Assembly: GCA_022574795.1 (NCBI GenBank)
Contig: JACZRJ010000040.1
Coordinates: 1 to 5,669 of the forward strand
Origin: Patescibacteria group bacterium
Lineage (GTDB): Bacteria; Patescibacteriota; Andersenbacteria; UBA10190
DNA length: 5,669 nucleotides
Reading direction: 5' to 3'
Below the pieces are notes generated by a model. It saw only the letters and a list, made by a program, of their open reading frames with translations. It made no database searches and had not been told where the DNA came from. Of the stretch, positions 1 through 4,382 are shown piece by piece. Positions within the stretch are counted from its first letter, which is position 1, and each line of letters begins with the position of its first letter. A program made the translations under genes and the position numbers.

Positions 1-2
1 GG

Positions 3-701
3 ATCGTATGCCGCGCACTGGCTGAGGTAGTAGCCCCAGCGCGATGTCTCGGTTGTCTTAGGGAGGGAGTTTGGTTATGTGCTGATTGTAGAGACAAGCG
101 AAAGAATTTTGAGCAGGCCTGCATAGTCTGCCGGCGAAAAAGTGTCAGAGGACTTACCCATGATGCCTGCCAACAAAAAACGGCCTTAACTGGCCATCTG
201 GCAGCTGGTGCCTATCATGATCCGGCGCTGAGGCGGGGTGTTCACTGGCTTAAATTTAAGAGCGTACGAGCGGTTGCTCCCGCTTTGGCGAGTTTAGTAA
301 TTCCCTATCTTAATACTATTGCGCCACTGGCACAGTTGAGGATAGAGGCAGAGCTGGTACCTATTCCGTTGCATCGTCGGCGTGAATCTGCCCGTGGTTT
401 TAATCAAAGCGAGGTGCTGGCTCAGAGTATCGCTACAATTACTGGCTTGCCGGTGAGAGACCGGCTGCTCAGGTGTCGAGCGACGTGGGCTCAAGCCAGG
501 CTGCCAGAGAAGCTCCGTCAGGAAAATCTCGCCGGGGCCCTGACGCTGGCGCCTGAGGCTACCATGGTTGGTGCGTTAGCGCAGACGCTCATCCTGATCG
601 ACGACGTGGCCACCAGCGGCTCAACTCTAACTGCAGCGGCTCGGGTGCTAAAGGACCACGGGGCCGGTAGCATTTGGGCAGTGACGATAGCCCGTGGCTA
701 A
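3..701 (+). CDS. comF: ComF family phosphoribosyltransferase-like competence protein (5' partial)
   Basis: The frame is open from the window edge to the TAA at 699-701, 232 visible residues. The family is usually about 220-240 residues, so only a few N-terminal residues should be missing. No ATG, GTG or TTG occurs in frame before the TTG at 285, which lies well inside the conserved region, so the true start is upstream. Numbering from base 3, the N terminus has a double zinc ribbon: C15xxC18 with C26xxC29, then C40xxC43 with H53xxC56. A PRTase fold follows, with VPIPLHRRR and RGFNQ at about 119-135 and the PRPP-binding loop LIDDVATSGST at 198-208. ComF proteins are cytoplasmic and needed for natural transformation in several bacteria; their exact reaction is unsettled. 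The gene converges with the minus-strand gene ending at 768. The 66 nt between them (702-767) show no convincing terminator hairpin. Confidence 0.93.
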   Translation: MVCRALAEVVAPARCLGCLREGVWLCADCRDKRKNFEQACIVCRRKSVRGLTHDACQQKTALTGHLAAGAYHDPALRRGVHWLKFKSVRAVAPALASLVIPYLNTIAPLAQLRIEAELVPIPLHRRRESARGFNQSEVLAQSIATITGLPVRDRLLRCRATWAQARLPEKLRQENLAGALTLAPEATMVGALAQTLILIDDVATSGSTLTAAARVLKDHGAGSIWAVTIARG

Positions 702-767
702 GAGGAATTTTTGCTGCTGTTCTCCGTCTGCTTCAAAAGATCTCGGACGTTTGTGAGGTGAGGTTTC

Positions 768-1328
768 CTACTGCTCGGTGCCAGCATCAGAGCTGTCCGC
801 ATCAGGCGAGGGAGATGCATCTTGTCTGACACTGAAGGGTGCTACGTCGAGCACGATATTACGCTCAGGGTCGTAGAGCAGGGCCCGGTTACCGGTTAAT
901 ATTAGATAATCACCATCCTTCGCTACATTGAAAAACTCATTGGCTGCTTTGAGTTGCTCAATATCGTTAATCCTGGCCACTAGCGGCTGCGGTGTTAGCG
1001 GAAGATCAATGAGCGCATTTACTTTAGCAAGTATTTCATTGGTAACCACCGCATCACTTGCCTCGCTGGCAGCTTTAAGTTCCTCAAGTTGTTTGACAGT
1101 ATTTTCAAGCTGCTGCGCAGTACTGCGCCGATTCTGTTCAGAGGAGATAAACAAGCCTACCGCAATGACGACGGCCACTGTTAGAATGATATGCCAGAGC
1201 TTTTTCTTGCTCGGTTTGCGCTGGCTTGATTTCTCCTTGGGGCTGGTTCCGGACCCAGCAGCGGGTGCGGACGAGGATGACGTTGAGCTGGTGGATGATG
1301 AAGAAGTGGCTGGCGATGTATCGGTCAT
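768..1328 (-). CDS. Single-pass membrane protein, short paralogue of the LytR_C gene upstream (unknown function)
   Basis: This gene codes for 186 residues from ATG at 1328 to TAG at 768. Residues 1-30 are Ser/Thr/Ala/Pro-rich low complexity, 31-43 are Lys/Arg-rich, and 44-62 form a hydrophobic segment. By the positive-inside rule the N terminus is cytoplasmic and the rest outside. Residues about 70-90 (QQLENTVKQLEELKAA) look like a short coiled coil. Residues about 102-168 align with residues 80-146 of the neighbouring 1391-2212 product; the shared positions include LP, P, I-DI, L, FF, A, GD, A-LY-P and AP. The C terminus (169-186) is Ser/Asp/Pro-rich and ends where the neighbour continues into a LytR_C domain. 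There is no Shine-Dalgarno sequence, only an A-rich stretch before ATG. A possible promoter of its own lies in the 62-nt gap. I do not recognise a characterised homologue; an envelope role is inferred only from topology and the paralogue. Confidence 0.85.
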   Translation of the reverse strand: MTDTSPATSSSSTSSTSSSSAPAAGSGTSPKEKSSQRKPSKKKLWHIILTVAVVIAVGLFISSEQNRRSTAQQLENTVKQLEELKAASEASDAVVTNEILAKVNALIDLPLTPQPLVARINDIEQLKAANEFFNVAKDGDYLILTGNRALLYDPERNIVLDVAPFSVRQDASPSPDADSSDAGTEQ

Positions 1329-1339
1329 ATTTTTTAGTT

Positions 1340-1369
1340 ATTAAAGTTTAATTAACGATAACAGGTAAA
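1340..1369 (-). promoter_or_regulatory. Candidate sigma70-type promoter for the 768-1328 gene
   Basis: On the minus strand, TTTACC (1369-1364, 4/6 match to TTGACA) is followed after 18 nt by TTTAAT (1345-1340, 5/6 match to TATAAT). The -10 box lies 11 nt before the ATG, so the leader would be only a few nucleotides. That agrees with the absence of a Shine-Dalgarno sequence. The region is AT-rich, so a chance match is possible. Confidence 0.3.
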
Positions 1370-1390
1370 CACAGTACGTACACTGATTAC

Positions 1391-2212
1391 TTATAATTGA
1401 TCAGCTCCAAGAATAATCAAGACGTCGGCTTCTCCAGCTAATTCACCGGTTGGTAGATCGCTAAGGGTTAAACCCAGCGCAATGGCGAGTTTTTGGGCGG
1501 TCGATTGCTTGGTCAGATTCACGACTACGATAACAGTTTCCGCATAATCGTCCTGAGCGGCATTGTCGCGAGCTATCACTTCGACTTGCTCAATTGCACT
1601 GAGCAATTTCGGCTCAAAGTCATAGGTCAGCCCCTGCTTGGGTGTGCCATTTCGCAGCACGACCGCCAAGGGTTCAGTTTCTTCAGCTGGCTCTGGCGTT
1701 GGCGAGCTTTCCGATGGCTCTTCTTCGCCCTCGCTGGTGGAGACCGAAGGTATCTCTTGGCTCGTTCCTTCAATATTCACCGGGGCGAGATTAATAAGTT
1801 TCTGGGTGCTGGGACGATAGAGGAAGGCTTTTTTGGCTTGCTGATACATCAGTACCTTGTCGCCGTTCTGTGCATTCGCAAAAAAATCCTTGTTTTCAGT
1901 TAGCTCCTTTATATCAGTAATCGTTGATAAAGTTGGTAACTCACCCTCTGGTAACAGTACAATTTCTGATAATTCCCTCACAGTTTTCTCAATCTCATCC
2001 CGCGAAATTGTCTGATCTTGTTCGCCAGCAGGGCTCTGTCCGACTAATTTTTCCGCCTGCTGCCATTGCACATAGAAAAATATCGCGACTCCCACAGCTA
2101 TAACTGAAGGTAAGAACCAGGCAATGATTTTGATCATTTTCCCCAGTATGATTCGCCTCGGTGGTAACGTTGTTGTTTCATCAGGCATTTGCATAGTAGT
2201 AAATTGTAGCAT
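1391..2212 (-). CDS. Membrane-anchored protein with C-terminal LytR_C-like domain
   Basis: I place the start at ATG 2212 (273 residues, TAA at 1391) because GAGGA lies 9 nt upstream. A TTG at 2236 would add 8 residues but falls inside a palindrome and has no ribosome binding site. Residues 27-49 form one hydrophobic segment preceded by PPRR and KMIK, so the C terminus is predicted outside. Residues 80-146 are the core shared with the 768-1328 product (LLPEGELP, ITDIKEL, DFF, NGDKVLMY, AFLYRPS, LAPVNI). Residues 147-180 are an acidic, Ser/Pro/Glu-rich linker. Residues 181-273 resemble LytR_C (Pfam PF13399 from memory), starting VVLRNGTPKQGL and ending VLIILGAD. LytR_C occurs at the C terminus of some LytR-CpsA-Psr wall-polymer transferases and also alone; the LCP catalytic domain is absent here. 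The function is therefore unassigned, with an envelope location likely. Confidence 0.88.
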   Translation of the reverse strand: MLQFTTMQMPDETTTLPPRRIILGKMIKIIAWFLPSVIAVGVAIFFYVQWQQAEKLVGQSPAGEQDQTISRDEIEKTVRELSEIVLLPEGELPTLSTITDIKELTENKDFFANAQNGDKVLMYQQAKKAFLYRPSTQKLINLAPVNIEGTSQEIPSVSTSEGEEEPSESSPTPEPAEETEPLAVVLRNGTPKQGLTYDFEPKLLSAIEQVEVIARDNAAQDDYAETVIVVVNLTKQSTAQKLAIALGLTLSDLPTGELAGEADVLIILGADQL

Positions 2213-2221
2213 TGAGCTTTT

Positions 2222-2226
2222 TCCTC
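2222..2226 (-). promoter_or_regulatory. Ribosome binding site fixing the start at 2212
   Basis: On the minus strand GAGGA (2226-2222) lies 9 nt before ATG 2212-2210. It is the only Shine-Dalgarno-like sequence near either candidate start and favours ATG 2212 over TTG 2236. It directly abuts the 3' arm of the 2227-2256 palindrome. Confidence 0.55.
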
Positions 2227-2256
2227 GTATAGACAATGGCTAATCAATGTCTATAC
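2227..2256. repeat. Perfect 9-bp inverted repeat with 12-nt spacer (operator or leader hairpin candidate)
   Basis: GTATAGACA (2227-2235) and TGTCTATAC (2248-2256) are exact reverse complements separated by 12 nt. The repeat lies just 5' of the gene starting at 2212. Its edge touches the GAGGA ribosome binding site, and it overlaps the region where a transcription start would fall if the weak promoter at 2259-2286 is right. As DNA it could be a dimeric repressor site; as RNA, a hairpin beside the ribosome binding site. There is no T-run after it in either direction, so a terminator is unlikely. No regulator gene is in the window. Confidence 0.5.
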
Positions 2257-2258
2257 AA

Positions 2259-2286
2259 ATGCTAGAAAAATGGCTTAACAAAGCAA
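2259..2286 (-). promoter_or_regulatory. Weak candidate promoter for the LytR_C gene
   Basis: On the minus strand TTGCTT (2286-2281) and TAGCAT (2264-2259) are 16 nt apart, both poor matches to consensus. An alternative -10 is TATAGA at 2255-2250, inside the palindrome. Either would place the start of transcription in or at the edge of the 2227-2256 inverted repeat. The evidence is position and partial consensus only. Confidence 0.2.
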
Positions 2287-2335
2287 GCATAACTTGTTCA
2301 TCTTGAAGAACTTTTGCCCCGCAGCTCTTTACTCC

Positions 2336-2477
2336 TCACCCACTGCAACTACCAGCCGCACCAGTCCACTCAAAGCACTGCTCCGCCTCACTAGAAAAGT
2401 AATTGCCGTGCCGCATTTCATCTTCGGTCAACCTCCACCAATCTAGTGAGCGGTAATGCGGGCGACTTTTTTAGCAT
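2336..2477 (-). pseudogene. Small frameshifted gene carrying the RHGN(F/Y)F C-terminal tail motif
   Basis: On the minus strand AAGGA (2489-2485) is followed after 7 nt by ATG (2477-2475). That frame reads MLKKSPALP... and stops after 19 codons at TGA 2420-2418. One frame over, open from 2470 to TGA 2338-2336, the translation includes LDWWRLTEDE followed by MRHGNYFSSEAEQCFEW. The latter matches the end of the 4383-5669 product (MRHGNFFVSGAEKGFFW) at 11 of 17 positions. The two frames become one if the A6 run just after the start (2472-2467) had five or eight A, giving an intact protein of about 46 residues. So the gene is either broken by a homopolymer indel (real, or a sequencing error), or the tail is read separately from ATG 2416, which lies 1 nt after the first stop (TGAAATG). 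The product has no signal peptide and runs 9 residues past the last aligned Trp. It may also be the remnant of a longer surface protein after an internal deletion. Confidence 0.5.
2383..2453. repeat. Long-loop inverted repeat, 12 bp with one bulged base
   Basis: The left arm at 2383-2395 (CCGCCTCACTAGA) and the right arm at 2442-2453 (TCTAGTGAGCGG) pair over 12 bp with one extra C bulged on the left; the inner 8-9 bp are perfect. The loop is 46 nt. On the plus strand a T6 run (2467-2472) follows 13 nt downstream, upstream of the gene at 2531. The repeat lies inside the small broken minus-strand gene, so it may be fortuitous. It is too long-looped and too far from the T-run for a standard terminator. 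Confidence 0.4.
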
Positions 2478-2484
2478 TTCGTTA

Positions 2485-2489
2485 TCCTT
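2485..2489 (-). promoter_or_regulatory. Shine-Dalgarno sequence of the small broken gene
   Basis: AAGGA on the minus strand lies 7 nt before ATG 2477-2475, an ideal spacing. It is one of the best ribosome binding sites in the window and a main reason to think the frame at 2336-2477 was once a translated gene. Confidence 0.45.
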
Positions 2490-2515
2490 ATTAGTAGTTT
2501 CTATACACTCAATTA

Positions 2516-2545
2516 AGTATACAGTCAGGTATGGGCAGCAAACAA
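2516..2545 (-). promoter_or_regulatory. Candidate minus-strand promoter for the small broken gene, overlapping the plus-strand gene start
   Basis: On the minus strand TTGTTT (2545-2540) and TATACT (2521-2516, 5/6 match to TATAAT) are 18 nt apart. The same palindromic GTATAC core gives TATACA at 2518-2523 on the plus strand, 7 nt before ATG 2531, where the -10 box of a leaderless transcript would sit. The core could therefore serve either direction. The -35 box lies within the coding start of the plus-strand gene. Confidence 0.22.
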
Positions 2546-3421
2546 CACACAATCGCTATAGCTTTTACCGCCAAGACTATCTTTCTCGCGGCGATTCTTC
2601 TAGTCGGCTATTACTTCGGATGGCTCAGGCCTCAGTTGGCACTCCCGAAGGCTCTGATTGAAGCGCAAACGCAGCTGGCACAACATCATGCCATGCTCCT
2701 CCAAAATCGCCTGGCACTCACGGAACTCACACGGCTTGATTCCACCTCTGCCAATGTTCACCAGGAAAAGGGGAAACTGTTGGCAACACTGGAACGGACA
2801 AATGATGAAGGGCTCAACGCGCTGAACAATCTGCCAGCTCTGCCGAGAATCGCTGGCACCCCGACAACCTCCCTAAATTTTCTCAATAACGATCTGGGTC
2901 AGACCATCCCCACCCTTGTCGAAAAACATCGGTCGATCCTCCACAGTCAACAAGAGCTCCTGACAAAATTCAAGAACATCGACACTGCCCTCGCCAACGT
3001 GTTTCGATACAACCCAGAGCTGGACCTTGGCAGACTGGATCTCAGAAACGATCAAGAGGAGCTCTTGAAACGCGCGAAAGTGGCACAAAAAGGCCTTAGC
3101 GCCATCTTAGACAACCTTACAGGGTTGGGTCTCCAGTTTCCTGATGTCGCAAACGTCATGCAAGGAATACAAAACTTATCGGCTGTGCTTGATGAACTCA
3201 CCGGTCACATCGAATCCGGCAATACCCAACAAGCCGCAGAGGCCAGAACGACGTTTATTAGCCAGTTCGCTGAACTCAAAGCCCTAGCCCTCAGCGCCGA
3301 ACTCGCCCTCATCACATCAGACGCTTCCGTCGCCCTGCTCACAAAGCAAACAAACCTGATCCTGGAGTACGACTTCCGGCTGAAGCAAACCCGTGCCCAT
3401 CTTTCCAACCTCGCCAGATAA
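2531..3421 (+). CDS. Membrane-anchored, mostly helical protein of unknown function
   Basis: This gene codes for 296 residues. ATG 2531 is the only usable start: the frame is closed by TAG at 2495-2497, with no ATG, GTG or TTG between. There is no spaced Shine-Dalgarno sequence (AGG lies 1 nt before ATG), and TATACA at 2518-2523 would suit a leaderless transcript. Residues about 11-30 form a single hydrophobic segment (FTAKTIFLAAILLVGYYFGW) after a short Lys/His-containing N terminus. I read it as an anchor with the C-terminal body outside. The rest is rich in Leu, Ala, Gln, Asn and Glu, has no Cys, and has long helix-like stretches at about 40-70, 125-160, 170-230 and 235-295, which suggests an elongated helical bundle. 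A Pro-rich break (LPALPRIAGTP) lies near 101-111. Codons often end in C (CTC, ACC, ATC, GCC), and its coding strand looks more C-rich than that of comF. I recognise no family. Confidence 0.85.
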   Translation: MGSKQHTIAIAFTAKTIFLAAILLVGYYFGWLRPQLALPKALIEAQTQLAQHHAMLLQNRLALTELTRLDSTSANVHQEKGKLLATLERTNDEGLNALNNLPALPRIAGTPTTSLNFLNNDLGQTIPTLVEKHRSILHSQQELLTKFKNIDTALANVFRYNPELDLGRLDLRNDQEELLKRAKVAQKGLSAILDNLTGLGLQFPDVANVMQGIQNLSAVLDELTGHIESGNTQQAAEARTTFISQFAELKALALSAELALITSDASVALLTKQTNLILEYDFRLKQTRAHLSNLAR

Positions 3422-3428
3422 TCCCGAA

Positions 3429-4379
3429 TTACTGATTACTGATTTCCGGCTCCGTTGCCTCAATTGTTTCTTCGAGAGGCAGTTCCTCCGTCGATTCAGG
3501 TGTGAGTTCCGGACTCGGCGTCGGCTCGGTGAGTGGCTCCCCCGTGAGCTCCTCACGAATGTCTCCTTCAGTGACTGTGAGTGGCTGCTCGAGGGGTAGG
3601 GGCGAGGGTGACGGCGTGACGATCGGCTCTGGCCTGCCCGCCGTAGCCTCCAGCGAAGGCTGGGCGGAGGTGGGCGATGATTCTACAACCTCGGCTGCCA
3701 CCACCGGGACCGTTGACCGTCCCTGGTCAAAGGCGTCCACGCCAAGAACAACCTGACCATCAATAAACCGCGGATGTTTTGCCGCTATGCCTCGGCCGAC
3801 TTCCTCAATCGATCCGCTGCTGATCGTGTATTTCTCCGCTCGCCATGTACCATCTACACCTTTCCGCGCGAAGACAATCTGATCTCCCTCAATATCCGCA
3901 TTGACGGACACATCCCCCGCCGTGACCTGGCGCACGGAGGTCCCATCAAACAGGAAGATCTGCCAGGCATCGTCAACCCACCCTTCCCAAACGACTTGAC
4001 CATTTCTTGCTACTTTGGGATTGGCATTGTTACTCGAACCTGAAAGCTGAATAGTTGTAACCGTGGGAATGTGATAAACAAAAGTGTTGTCACCCCCAGC
4101 ACCTGAATTTCTACGATAGACAACATATTCTCCGGCACTAGCTGGCGAAGTTGCATTTAGATTTCCTTCAGTAACATAAGTCTTTTCTCCTTCAAAAACA
4201 TAGTAAACCTGATGATAGCCGTTGACCACCTCGCTACCTACCTCAACATCGTTCGCCACCAAATACTGCGCCAGATTCGCCTGCTCCCCAATGATCTGAG
4301 CAAAAGTCGGGCGAACTAAAACAAAAAGCAACCAACTAATAATTAGTGGTAATAGCCAAGCTGTAATTCTTTTATTCAT
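3429..4379 (-). CDS. Secreted TolB-like beta-propeller protein with Pro/Thr/Glu-rich tail
   Basis: This gene codes for 316 residues from ATG 4379 to TAA 3429. A signal peptide is clear: MNKR, a hydrophobic core at 7-22, and a likely cleavage after PTFA at 27. Residues about 45-215 contain repeated strand units of the TolB/WD40-like propeller kind, for example GQVVWEGWVDDAWQIFLFDG at 127-146 and DQIVFARKGVDGTWRAEKY at 166-184. That is roughly four blades, fewer than a closed six- or seven-blade propeller, so it may be divergent or oligomeric. Residues about 230-316 are low complexity, rich in Pro, Ser, Thr and Glu (TPSPSPLPLEQP, EPTPSPELTPE), with no terminal anchor or sorting motif that I recognise. 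The gene starts 3 nt after the stop of the surface-protein gene (TAG TTT ATG), so the two are almost certainly co-transcribed and probably translationally coupled. I infer an extracellular binding or scaffold role, not an enzymatic one. Confidence 0.85.
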   Translation of the reverse strand: MNKRITAWLLPLIISWLLFVLVRPTFAQIIGEQANLAQYLVANDVEVGSEVVNGYHQVYYVFEGEKTYVTEGNLNATSPASAGEYVVYRRNSGAGGDNTFVYHIPTVTTIQLSGSSNNANPKVARNGQVVWEGWVDDAWQIFLFDGTSVRQVTAGDVSVNADIEGDQIVFARKGVDGTWRAEKYTISSGSIEEVGRGIAAKHPRFIDGQVVLGVDAFDQGRSTVPVVAAEVVESSPTSAQPSLEATAGRPEPIVTPSPSPLPLEQPLTVTEGDIREELTGEPLTEPTPSPELTPESTEELPLEETIEATEPEISNQ

Positions 4380-4382
4380 AAA

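Noticed and set aside
702..767. Shared terminator between comF and the convergent membrane-protein gene
   Set aside because: The best stem (CGTC with GACG near 725-750) is only 4 bp and lacks a following T-run on either strand.
928..1344. Plus-strand 138-codon frame starting like a lipoprotein (hydrophobic stretch then a Cys)
   Set aside because: It is fully antisense to the 768-1328 gene. Its Ser/Leu bias mirrors the Ser/Glu/Lys-rich real protein, and no ribosome binding site or family signature supports it.
1493..1903. Plus-strand 136-codon frame antisense to the LytR_C gene
   Set aside because: The minus strand has a membrane anchor, a paralogous core and a LytR_C domain. The plus frame has no coherent features.
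2467..2477. A AAA AAG slippery heptamer (dnaX type) just after ATG 2477 suggesting programmed -1 frameshifting
   Set aside because: A -1 shift leads to a stop within about eight codons (TAG in the GCT CAC TAG context) and does not reach the tail frame, which needs a +1 shift or -2 equivalent. The homopolymer indel explanation fits better.
2237..2530. Small structured RNA gene (tRNA, SRP RNA, 6S or riboswitch)
   Set aside because: None of the conserved core sequences of these RNAs is visible. The inverted repeats are better treated as separate candidate elements, and part of the region is explained by the broken small gene.
2446..2661. Plus-strand 71-codon GTG-start frame upstream of the helical-protein gene
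   Set aside because: It overlaps the 2531-3421 gene out of frame and the translation shows nothing recognisable beyond a chance hydrophobic run.
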